Assembly: GCA_964479125.1 (NCBI GenBank)
Contig: CAYZJK010000025.1
Location: 1 to 12,881, forward strand
From: CAYZJK01 sp964479125
Lineage (GTDB): Bacteria > Patescibacteriota > Saccharimonadia > Saccharimonadales > Saccharimonadaceae
Direction: 5' to 3'
DNA length: 12,881 nt
Position 1 is the stretch's first letter. Each line of letters opens with the position of its first letter. The position numbers were made by a program, and so were the translations under genes. The notes beneath the pieces were generated by a model. That model saw only the letters and a program-made list of their open reading frames with translations. It was not told the origin of the DNA and did no database searches. Positions 1 through 5,833 of the stretch are shown here, piece after piece.

Positions 1-55
1 GGATAAGCGTTTAAGTAGACTGCGAATTCACGACTACTGTTGGACTCATCATGAC

Positions 56-83
56 TTTACAAAATGAGAAAGTATTTTATGAT
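56..83 (+). promoter_or_regulatory. Candidate sigma-70-type promoter of the stalk-protein gene
   Basis: TTTACA (56-61) and TATGAT (78-83) are separated by 16 bp, which predicts a start near 90 and a leader of about 390 nt before the ATG at 481. A second, weaker candidate is TTGACT (95-100) with TAAGTT (118-123), 17-bp spacing. The second -35 lies in a TTGAC-TTTTT-GTCAA inverted repeat (95-109) that could be an operator. Which one is used cannot be decided from sequence. Confidence 0.45.
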
Positions 84-170
84 TTAGCGCATCATTGACT
101 TTTTGTCAAGTTTATGATAAGTTATGCAATAGGCGTTATAGGTAAATAGCACCCATAACCCCGATCATTA

Positions 171-188
171 ACAAATCAGATTATTACA
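171..188. repeat. Left copy of an 18-bp perfect inverted repeat bracketing the stalk-protein module
   Basis: This 18-mer, beginning ACAAATCAG, is the exact reverse complement of 2892-2909, which begins TGTAATAAT. The match stops abruptly on both sides. The two copies enclose the structured leader, the GC-richer gene and the folded 3' region. I see no target-site duplication outside them. Both copies also lie inside the predicted transcript (about 90-2958), so they could pair as RNA. Confidence 0.75.
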
Positions 189-205
189 GTACATGTCATC
201 GCTCT

Positions 206-260
206 ATTGCTGTAGCGTTTCCTGTCTATCCGATTGATAGGTATGAAACGCTGCAGCAAT
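206..260 (+). promoter_or_regulatory. 25-bp leader hairpin
   Basis: Positions 206-230 pair with 236-260 around the 5-nt loop CGATT. There is one mismatch (222/244) and there are three G-U pairs. The stem is far longer than a typical intrinsic terminator and no T-run follows, so a terminator is unlikely. It is the first and strongest of several hairpins in the leader. It could be an RNase III-type processing site, an RNA-stability element or the end of a mobile cassette; the sequence does not decide. Confidence 0.7.
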
Positions 261-268
261 TGCAGCAC

Positions 269-290
269 CATGCTAGCTTAGGCTAGCATG
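269..290 (+). promoter_or_regulatory. 9-bp leader hairpin with TTAG loop
   Basis: CATGCTAGC (269-277) pairs perfectly with GCTAGCATG (282-290) around loop TTAG. It begins 9 nt after the 206-260 hairpin, so the two would stack in the RNA. No T-run follows. Function unknown. Confidence 0.65.
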
Positions 291-322
291 AAGACATCTT
301 ACTGAAAAGAACAGTTGAGCAA

Positions 323-447
323 CTAACGAGACTAGTCTGTTAGGTACAACAACAATGTTAGATCCACTCTAGCAGTATGTTGTACCTAACACGGGACAAC
401 ACTTTGCCGTAAGGCAGAATGAGGTCCCGGGCGTTAAGCGCAACGGG
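323..447 (+). promoter_or_regulatory. Leader region with mutually exclusive hairpins
   Basis: GTTAG at 339-343 can pair with CTAAC at 323-327, giving a small hairpin closed by the AGAC/GTCT palindrome. It can instead form part of a perfect 13-bp stem, 339-351 with 378-390. Downstream, CGGGAC (392-397) pairs with GTCCCG (424-429) around a GCC-GTAA-GGC mini-hairpin, but CCCG (426-429) can instead pair with CGGG (444-447), about 20 nt before the Shine-Dalgarno. Competing pairings just ahead of a start codon are the pattern of an attenuator or riboregulator. I match it to no known riboswitch class, and the regulatory role is inference. Confidence 0.4.
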
Positions 448-480
448 CCAACAAACCCACCTACAAGAAAGGATAGAGCC

Positions 481-2749
481 ATGAACGCTCTTACCTGGCT
501 GGGATTAGCGGCAGTTGCGCTAATCGCTGGCCTCATCGTCATGTGGTTCTTCAACCCAGGCAACCACTCTCGTCGCGTTCGCGTACGCAACAGCATTACA
601 GCTTCCGTAGCTGTAGTTGCCCTTGTTGCTGGCGGAGCGGTCGTGAGTGCCACCACCTACAAGGCAGTTGAAATCGACGGCCAGATCTACACCGTCGCTG
701 ACGAGTCATCCTATGGCCCGAAAGATGGCGAAACAGATCAGGATGCCGAAGAAGCATTGATTGCAAGGGTTCTCCAGCGCGCCAGTGAAGGTGCCTACGA
801 CAACCTGACCAGTCAGGATGTATCCTCTCACGAGGATAATCGCTTCTACGCATACGATGCCGAACCGGGATCCAACAACTTCGGCCCCGACCCTGGCTTC
901 ACGAAGGACAATAGCGCTGATGAAGTGCTTGAGGCCTACGTGTATGCAATGTTGACTGACTCCCTCAATGGGGCTGCATCTATCGAGATGCTAGCTGCAT
1001 TGAACAAGGGTAGGGTCTACGATGCAAACTCAGCCATGGCAATCGCCGAGTCTAACCAGGATTCCTACACCAGGCGCCTGGAGGCCGTTAAAAGCTTCCT
1101 GCGTCGAATCGATCTCAATTCTGCCTGGACGGCAGAAATTCCCCAGCCGTACAACACGCTAGGAATGCGTCCGAAGGGTAACCCGTCAGAAATGCCGGAT
1201 CTTATCCAGTCGGAAAACCACCCTCACATGGGCCTCACCCTGGGCATTCGTGCCAAGAGCGGTAAGACCATACTCTTGAGGGTTGACTGCTTCTTCCAGC
1301 CTGCCATGCCGATTGCTCCCTCTAAGGAGAAGAGTTTCTTCAAGCATATCCAGGCGGATAAGTTTGTCGTCCAGAAGAAGCCTGCGCAGCCGCTGATCAA
1401 GCCGTACAAGAAGAAGTTCATCTTCATCACTGTGCCGCCGAAGCAGCCGCCTGCAACGGTATCCAAGCCCCCGGCACCGCCGAAGACCACAACGGAGACC
1501 ACTACTAAGACTACGACCGAGACCACTACTACGCCGACCANNNNNNNNNNNNNNNNNNNNNNNNNNNNNNNNNNNNNNNNNNNNNNNNNNNNNNNNNNNN
1601 NNNNNNNNNNNNNNNNNNNNNNNNNNNNNNNNNNNNNNNNCTACGACCGAGACGCCTACTCCGTCCACCACGACGGAAACGCCGACTCCGTCTACTTCAA
1701 CCACTCCTTCAACGTCAACGACGACCACCGAGCCGCCTACGACCACGGAGACTACGACTCCCTCGACTACGACCGAGACGCCTACTCCGTCCACCACGAC
1801 GGAAACGCCGACTCCGTCTACGACGAGTGAGACTCCTGAGCCGAAGGACCCGAAGGAAGATCCGATCCACAACGGAGATGCTCCAAGTGACGAGCCGACC
1901 ATTACGGTCGAGGAAACCACTCCCGAACTTCCCGCTGTGTCGACCGAGGAAATGCCCGACGAGCCGACCAACCCGGCACCTCCTGAGCCCACAACCATTC
2001 CGCGTGAACCGGTTGAGGACGAAACTGAGGTAACCATCCCCGAGAATGAAGGGGCTGAGCCGGAGGATCCGGTCGAAGGTATTTTCGACCCCTTCGCCCC
2101 TGTGTATGAGGAGCCCGCCCCCGAGGCAGCTCCTGCAAACCAGGACTTCAACCAGAACGTTGATCCGGCACCCGCACCCGTGGAGCCTGACCCCATCGTT
2201 CACGACCCCAACCCCAACCATGTTGTGGTTGAGGATGAGCCCGCTGCACCGCCCGCAGAGCCCTTCGTCTACGAAGAGCCCGCTGTCGAAGCGTTTGTAG
2301 CACCTCAGGTTGAACCGGCACCTGCTCCCATCCAGGAAGAGGTATGGGTTGAACCGGAACCTGTCCAGGAGGCGTGGGTTGAGCCCGCTCCCGTTTACGA
2401 AGAGCCGGCATACGACCCCGCACCCGCACAGGATTGGGCACCAGCACCGGAACCTGTCCAGGAATGGGCACCGGAGCCGGAACCCATCGTAGTTGAGGAA
2501 CCTGCTGCACCGCCTGCAATTAAGTACGTTGAGCCGGTTATTCCGGAGTCAGTACCTGCAGAGGTTGCATCTGAGTTCAGCAAACCCATCCCGGTTGCAA
2601 CTGGTGGAGAAGCGGTAACAGACGAGATTGCTCTTTCGAGCTTCTCGACTCCGACAAAGGAAAACAACTACCTGGTCGGTGGATTGGCGCTTGCAGCGCT
2701 TATCGCACTGGTCGGTGGAGTTATCCGCGTCAACCGTCGCTCCGCATAA
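481..2749 (+). CDS. Membrane-anchored Thr/Pro/Glu-rich surface stalk protein, interrupted by an assembly gap
   Basis: I do not recognise a named family. AAAGGAT (468-474) is a good Shine-Dalgarno for the ATG at 481. Residues 4-24 and about 38-58 are hydrophobic with a basic stretch (RRVRVR) between, giving two membrane spans or a hairpin signal anchor. A folded-looking domain follows (about 60-275, ending near LRVDCFFQP), then a basic Pro linker and Thr-rich repeats (TTTETTTKTTTE). Positions 1541-1640 are 100 N. After the gap the frame changes: TTETPTPST repeats read on through an acidic Pro/Glu/Ala/Trp stalk (EPAYDPAPAQDWAPAPEPVQ) to a C-terminal span (YLVGGLALAALIALVGG) and the tail RVNRRSA. 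The true gap must be a multiple of 3; about 722 residues lie outside it. There is no LPXTG, so anchoring is by membrane segments. Sampled lines run about 50-60% GC against about 45% in neighbours, which hints at transfer or compositional constraint. An adhesin or wall-spanning stalk is my inference. Confidence 0.8.
1541..1640. other. Assembly gap (100 N)
   Basis: Exactly 100 N, a conventional placeholder rather than a measured size. It falls inside the Thr/Pro tandem-repeat part of the stalk gene, where short reads collapse. Real repeat copy number and protein length are therefore unknown. Confidence 0.95.
1641..1695 (+). repeat. 55-nt coding repeat, copy 1
   Basis: Identical over 55 nt to 1767-1821, with an offset of 126 nt (42 codons, frame-preserving). 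In the stalk frame it encodes TTETPTPSTTTETPTPST. It begins at the gap edge, so more copies probably lie in the missing sequence. This is a natural site for copy-number variation by slippage or recombination. Confidence 0.9.
1767..1821 (+). repeat. 55-nt coding repeat, copy 2
   Basis: Second perfect copy of the 1641-1695 unit, the last full one before the acidic proline-rich stalk begins (SETPEPKDPKED). A degenerate ACG/ACC-rich stretch joins the two copies and encodes Thr/Ser/Pro in the same register. Confidence 0.9.
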
Positions 2750-2761
2750 GGCAAACGCTAT

Positions 2762-2872
2762 TGAGACTACAGTCTCATACAGTGCTCCTGTCTTAACTCA
2801 GTAAGGTGTCCCGGTGGACCACTACAAGATCTATACATCCAGTATAGAAACTATGTAGCTGGTCCTCCGGGA
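2762..2872 (+). promoter_or_regulatory. Structured 3' untranslated region after the stalk gene
   Basis: A small hairpin (2762-2767 with 2772-2777) comes first. Then a 12-bp inverted repeat with a single T-T mismatch (2809-2820 with 2861-2872) encloses CTAC/GTAG and a perfect inner hairpin, CTATAC (2831-2836) with GTATAG (2842-2847). No T-run follows, so this is not the terminator, which lies about 65 nt further on. It mirrors the hairpin-rich leader at the other end of the module. Function unknown. Confidence 0.55.
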
Positions 2873-2891
2873 TCATCCCCTTATCGTGTTT

Positions 2892-2909
2892 TGTAATAAT
2901 CTGATTTGT
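2892..2909. repeat. Right copy of the 18-bp perfect inverted repeat
   Basis: Exact reverse complement of 171-188. It sits between the folded 3' region and the terminator of the stalk gene. By a rough count, a perfect 18-bp inverted pair is expected about 0.001 times by chance in a window this size at even base composition. Confidence 0.75.
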
Positions 2910-2935
2910 ACATAAAACCTAGAACTGATATCACC

Positions 2936-2958
2936 ACACTCCACGTAGAGTGTTTTTT
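2936..2958 (+). terminator. Intrinsic terminator of the stalk-protein transcript
   Basis: ACACTC (2936-2941) pairs with GAGTGT (2948-2953) around a 6-nt loop, followed by T run 2953-2958. It is the first true terminator after the stop at 2749, which makes the 3' untranslated region about 200 nt. Confidence 0.8.
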
Positions 2959-3029
2959 AGTTTTAAGTCTTAATTACTTGATAGAGCTCTAGAGGTGATT
3001 TGACAAAGCATAAGCGTCGTACAATCATT

Positions 3030-3060
3030 AAATAAACCCCTAATCTTGAGGGGGTTATTT
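3030..3060 (-). terminator. Terminator of the minus-strand sortase gene (possibly bidirectional)
   Basis: AAATAA (3030-3035) pairs with TTATTT (3055-3060) and CCCC (3037-3040) with GGGG (3050-3053), with one mismatch at 3036/3054. On the minus strand it begins 4 nt after the stop at 3065-3067 that ends the sortase once its frameshift is corrected. That spacing is independent support for the corrected reading frame. Confidence 0.7.
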
Positions 3061-3064
3061 AATA

Positions 3065-3635
3065 CTAAGACCCTGCCCGCTTTGCGTAGACGATATGTCG
3101 CTGCGTAAATGTATTATCCTTATCAGACCACTGGCCTATGCAGGTCATTAAAGCTACGCCCCCTACCACTATCATAGCGGCTAAGTACTTGCTTCATATC
3201 TATGTCTTCTAGATCTAAGCTCCCTAAAGACTCGACTTTGTATTGAACCTGTTCACCACTACCGGTCTCAATCGAAAGCTCGTCCCCACTCTTTAGTGTC
3301 TCTAGGTCTGTAAACAGGCCCTCTCGCCAAGCGCCAGAGGCATGCGCATCAATTAAAACTGCACCCTCCTGACCTGACAGCGAACCATCTACATACCAGC
3401 CAGTATCGTTAATATTAATAGGCGCCTGGATGGTTGAGTCCGGACTAAGCCCCATTGGGAGCACTCTCGCTTTAACAGATAGCTGATTAATAGTGATGGT
3501 GCGCGGGTGAGCTTNNNNNNNNNNNNNNNNNNNNNNNNNNNNNNNNNNNNNNNNNNNNNNNNNNNNNNNNNNNNNNNNNNNNNNNNNNNNNNNNNNNNNN
3601 NNNNNNNNNNNNNNTTGTTTTAATTGTTTAACCAT
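3065..3635 (-). pseudogene. Class F-type sortase, frameshifted before the catalytic Cys and interrupted by an assembly gap
   Basis: Sortases cut LPXTG-type signals on secreted proteins and join them to the cell wall. The readable part after the gap (AHPRTITI..., ARVLPMGL, GWYVDGSLSGQEGAVLIDAHASG) is a sortase core with the catalytic His in IDAHAS. As written the frame ends at 3123 (RSFNDLHRPVV) with no active Cys. Removing one base from the five-C run at 3159-3163 restores RGVALMTCIGQW, with the catalytic Cys, and TQRHIVYAKR, with the likely catalytic Arg, ending at 3065. The start chosen is ATG 3633-3635, preceded by GGAGG and GGAG and giving MVKQLKQ; the membrane anchor must lie in the gap (true length 1 modulo 3 if this start is right). 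A TATAGT-like -10 (3679-3684) could drive it. Either a real mutation or an indel error in assembly. Confidence 0.8.
3515..3614. other. Assembly gap (100 N) inside the sortase N-terminal region
   Basis: A second placeholder of exactly 100 N. It removes the sequence between MVKQLKQ and AHPRTITI, where the family has its membrane anchor and a linker. Confidence 0.95.
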
Positions 3636-3819
3636 TAACTCCTGTACCCCTCCAGGTTACATATCTGCCACTAAGTGTACTATAAGCATTCAGCCTTGCT
3701 ACACCACCACTAGCGCCAACATAAGCTTTGTCGACGCTAGCTATTTTTATTACTAAAACATAAAAATATAGCCAAAAATATAATAAACATAGCCTTTCAC
3801 CTCTGGAATAAACATAAGC

Positions 3820-3861
3820 GTATTTACAAAACAAGAATTTATGTTTTAAGTATTTACAAAA
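3820..3861. repeat. 12-bp direct repeat in the sortase/surface-protein intergenic region
   Basis: GTATTTACAAAA occurs at 3820-3831 and 3850-3861, exactly 30 bp apart, about three helical turns. The second copy contains the -35 box of the surface-protein promoter. The arrangement suits a regulator binding two sites on one DNA face, but could also be a small duplication in AT-rich DNA. Confidence 0.5.
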
Positions 3862-3881
3862 GTGCTCTTTCGTGGTATTAT
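3853..3881 (+). promoter_or_regulatory. Promoter of the LPQTG surface-protein gene
   Basis: TTTACA (3853-3858) and TATTAT (3876-3881) are spaced by exactly 17 bp, predicting a start near 3888 and a leader of about 46 nt carrying GAGGAG. It lies across the in-frame ATG at 3862, which rules that upstream start out. Confidence 0.75.
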
Positions 3882-3933
3882 AACAGGGAATATCAATTCA
3901 GGCATGTGGAGTGCCTTTGAGGAGTATTATTGG

Positions 3934-5439
3934 ATGAAGAAATTCTTCGGTTTATTAAACCGTAGCCCTCGCCGCACAGCTGGCGTATCTATGGTTTTAG
4001 CAGCAATCATGGTTCCAGCAACCTTGTTTGCATGGGGACCTGAACGACCTCTATACACATGGCAGGAACCTGCTGACCATGTAACGTTCAACTCAATCAC
4101 TAACAATCCTAACTACGGCGACGAACGAAACTTCGTAACTGTAAAGGATCCTAAGACTGGCCACTTCGTTGACAAAGTTAACGTTGAACCAGGCAAAGAG
4201 TATACTGTCCGCGTACTTGTTCACAATAACGCAGCAGACAACTACAACAAGTCAGGTAAAGGTATCGCTCTAGATACAACCCTACGCACCGCCATCTCAC
4301 AAAAGACTGGCAAGAAAAACGCAATTACTGGTCACGTGACAGCTTCAAACGCTACACCTATGACTGTATATGATGACGTTTTCTTCGAAGCTAGCGAAGA
4401 CTTCAACCTAGCATACGTACACGGCTCAGCTCGTGTATACAACAGCGGATACGCTAAGGGTGGTGAAGGTAAGCCATTTAGCGACAACATGATCACTAAG
4501 TCTGGTGCTAAGCTAGGCTTTGAAAAAGAAGGTGATGGTAAAATCCCTGGCTGTTTCAAATACATTAACTATGTATACTTCAATGTAAAGCCACAGTTCG
4601 CTAAGAAGCCTGACTTTACTGTTACTAAGAAGGTTAGCCCAGCTGACAAGAAGCAGTTTGTTGATTCAATGAAGGCTGACAAGGGCGACAAGATCCAGTA
4701 CATGATCGAGTACCGAAACACTGGTCAAGTACAGATGGACAATGTTGTTATACACGACACCCTACCTGAGCACGTTACATACGTACCTGGCACAACAAAG
4801 CTACTTAACAACAAGCACCCACAGGGCAAGCAGCTAAGCGACAACCTATTCACCAAGAATGGTCTAAACATTGGTAGCCACGCACCAAACTCAAATAGCT
4901 ACGTAACTTTCGAAGCTAAGGTAAACAAGACAGTTGAAGAGCTTTGTGGAGTTCATACTCTAGTCAACCGAGCAAGTGCTACAACTGACTACGGCAAGAA
5001 AGAAGATACTGCTAAGGTAGTGGTTAAGCAGGAATGTGAAGAACCACAGCCTCAGCCAGAAAACATCGAAGTATGTTTAATCGACGAGAAGAAGATTATC
5101 ACTATCGACAAGAAAGACTTCGACGAAACTAAGCACTCAACTAACCTAGCTGACTGTGAAGAAGAAGCCGTAGAAAAGATCAAGGTTTGTGAAGTTGTAT
5201 CTGGCAACATCGTAGAAATCAACAAGGAAGACTTCGATTCAAGCCGACACTCTACTAACCTAGATGATTGTAAGAAAGAAGAACCTGTAACCCCTGTAAC
5301 TCCTGCTACACCTGAGACTCCAGTTGCCCCAACTGAACTACCTCAGACTGGTTCATCTACTCCATCTGCACTAGCAGTAATCGGAGCGATCACCCTATCA
5401 CTAGGCTACGTAATCACTGGACGCAAGTTCCAAAACTAA
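3934..5439 (+). CDS. LPQTG-anchored surface protein with a DUF11-like domain
   Basis: A secreted protein of 501 residues fixed to the wall by sortase. The ATG at 3934 is chosen because GAGGAG (3919-3924) lies 9 nt upstream and the promoter covers the earlier ATG. Residues 1-34 are a signal peptide (basic MKKFFGLLNRSPRR, hydrophobic core, cleavage near LFA-WG). An uncharacterised extracellular domain follows (about 40-222), then a DUF11-like domain (about 226-365: FTVTKKVSPAD, YRNTGQ, DTLPEHVTYVPGT). Two short repeats come next (about 378-408 and 416-446), each with Cys-27 residues-Cys and a shared HSTNL-x-DC ending. A Pro/Thr spacer, LPQTG (469-473), a membrane segment and RKFQN finish it. 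The N-terminal segment is one I recognise from Saccharibacteria surface proteins. The divergent sortase is the obvious partner, yet that gene appears broken here. The ligand is unknown. Confidence 0.92.
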   Translation: MKKFFGLLNRSPRRTAGVSMVLAAIMVPATLFAWGPERPLYTWQEPADHVTFNSITNNPNYGDERNFVTVKDPKTGHFVDKVNVEPGKEYTVRVLVHNNAADNYNKSGKGIALDTTLRTAISQKTGKKNAITGHVTASNATPMTVYDDVFFEASEDFNLAYVHGSARVYNSGYAKGGEGKPFSDNMITKSGAKLGFEKEGDGKIPGCFKYINYVYFNVKPQFAKKPDFTVTKKVSPADKKQFVDSMKADKGDKIQYMIEYRNTGQVQMDNVVIHDTLPEHVTYVPGTTKLLNNKHPQGKQLSDNLFTKNGLNIGSHAPNSNSYVTFEAKVNKTVEELCGVHTLVNRASATTDYGKKEDTAKVVVKQECEEPQPQPENIEVCLIDEKKIITIDKKDFDETKHSTNLADCEEEAVEKIKVCEVVSGNIVEINKEDFDSSRHSTNLDDCKKEEPVTPVTPATPETPVAPTELPQTGSSTPSALAVIGAITLSLGYVITGRKFQN

Positions 5440-5472
5440 ACAGAGACTGACCGCTCAACCAAACTACTCAGT

Positions 5473-5490
5473 TACTGAACGGATTCAGTA
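5473..5490 (+). other. Hairpin upstream of the surface-protein terminator
   Basis: TACTGAA (5473-5479) pairs perfectly with TTCAGTA (5484-5490) around the loop CGGA. No T-run follows, so it is probably an accessory stem just before the true terminator at 5495-5527. Confidence 0.45.
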
Positions 5491-5494
5491 CAAC

Positions 5495-5527
5495 AAATAC
5501 CACCCCTTAATAATAGGGGTGGTATTT
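5495..5527 (+). terminator. Terminator of the LPQTG surface-protein gene
   Basis: A perfect 12-bp stem (5495-5506 with 5516-5527) with a 9-nt loop, A-rich before and TTT-ended after. The right arm ends inside the TGCTATAAT promoter element of the next gene, so terminator and promoter are fused with no spacer. Confidence 0.8.
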
Positions 5528-5535
5528 GCTATAAT
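5527..5535 (+). promoter_or_regulatory. Extended -10 promoter of the small membrane-protein gene
   Basis: TGC-TATAAT is a consensus extended -10. No -35 is visible because the preceding terminator stem occupies that space. Only 8 nt separate the box from the ATG at 5544, so the transcript should be leaderless or nearly so. Confidence 0.8.
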
Positions 5536-5543
5536 GCTAATAT

Positions 5544-5765
5544 ATGGCAAAGCAGAAAAAGAAGCGCAATAAGAAGTATACCGGAGCAGACGCTAAGAAT
5601 TCTCAACCGAACGTTATCAGAGTACAGGCTGTTAGGCGCTCACCCGCTAAGCAATGGTGGCACGAGAAGAAGAAAATAGTTAAAACCGTAGCTATTGTAG
5701 TGGCCGTCGTCGCTTTACTAGTTTGGCTAATCACCATCTTGCTAGGCTTAATCTTTGGCTGGTAA
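5544..5765 (+). CDS. Small basic single-span membrane protein (hypothetical)
   Basis: No family recognised. The 73 residues split into a strongly basic, probably cytoplasmic N-terminus (MAKQKKKRNKKYTG, then RRSPAKQWWHEKKKIVK) and one membrane span at about 45-70 (TVAIVVAVVALLVWLITILL), ending GLIFGW. The orientation by the positive-inside rule is N-in. There is no Shine-Dalgarno; the ATG lies 8 nt after a consensus extended -10, so translation is predicted to be leaderless. It has its own promoter and terminator and so is not co-transcribed with the surface protein. A basic tail could touch nucleic acid, acidic lipid or a membrane complex, but nothing specific supports any of these. Confidence 0.8.
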   Translation: MAKQKKKRNKKYTGADAKNSQPNVIRVQAVRRSPAKQWWHEKKKIVKTVAIVVAVVALLVWLITILLGLIFGW

Positions 5766-5780
5766 ACTCTAGGTTTATAG

Positions 5781-5824
5781 AAATTAAATAGCAGTCCGAA
5801 ACGATACGGACTGCTATTTAATTT
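5781..5824. terminator. Bidirectional terminator between convergent genes
   Basis: A perfect 18-bp stem (5781-5798 with 5807-5824) with the 8-nt loop AAACGATA. The arms are A-rich on one end and T-rich on the other, so it works on both strands. It serves the small membrane-protein gene (stop 5765) and the histidine kinase gene (stop 5834). Confidence 0.85.
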
Positions 5825-5833
5825 GTCTAACCC

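Noticed and set aside
2..67. Possible 3' end of an upstream gene entering the window (21 codons then TGA)
   Set aside because: An open stretch of this length is expected by chance, and a promoter-like sequence overlaps its end. Nothing about the protein is recognisable.
1186..2196. Long minus-strand open frames (336 and 168 aa) opposite the stalk gene
   Set aside because: They consist of low-complexity Gly/Val/Ser or Arg/Gly strings that mirror the Thr/Pro/Glu repeats on the plus strand and run through the N gap. They are shadows of the real gene.
165..2914. Insertion sequence bounded by the 18-bp inverted repeat
   Set aside because: No transposase or integrase frame lies inside and no target-site duplication is present outside the repeats, so I do not call it a mobile element, only a candidate cassette.
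3000..3025. TTGACA and TACAAT as a promoter upstream of 3060
   Set aside because: Spacing is only 14 bp and no gene follows on the plus strand; the downstream element is the sortase terminator.
3737..3790. 17-aa hydrophobic peptide frame on the minus strand after a purine-rich AGGTGAAAGG
   Set aside because: Too short and AT-driven to support without conservation or expression data.
3628..3834. 68-aa minus-strand frame upstream of the sortase with a hydrophobic stretch
   Set aside because: No Shine-Dalgarno at its ATG, unlike neighbouring surface genes, and no recognisable composition or family; it lies in AT-rich promoter DNA. A real small protein cannot be fully excluded because its stop overlaps the sortase start.
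3862..3933. Upstream ATG adding 24 residues to the LPQTG protein
   Set aside because: It falls between the -35 and -10 boxes, and the extension would precede a normal signal peptide; ATG 3934 has GAGGAG upstream.
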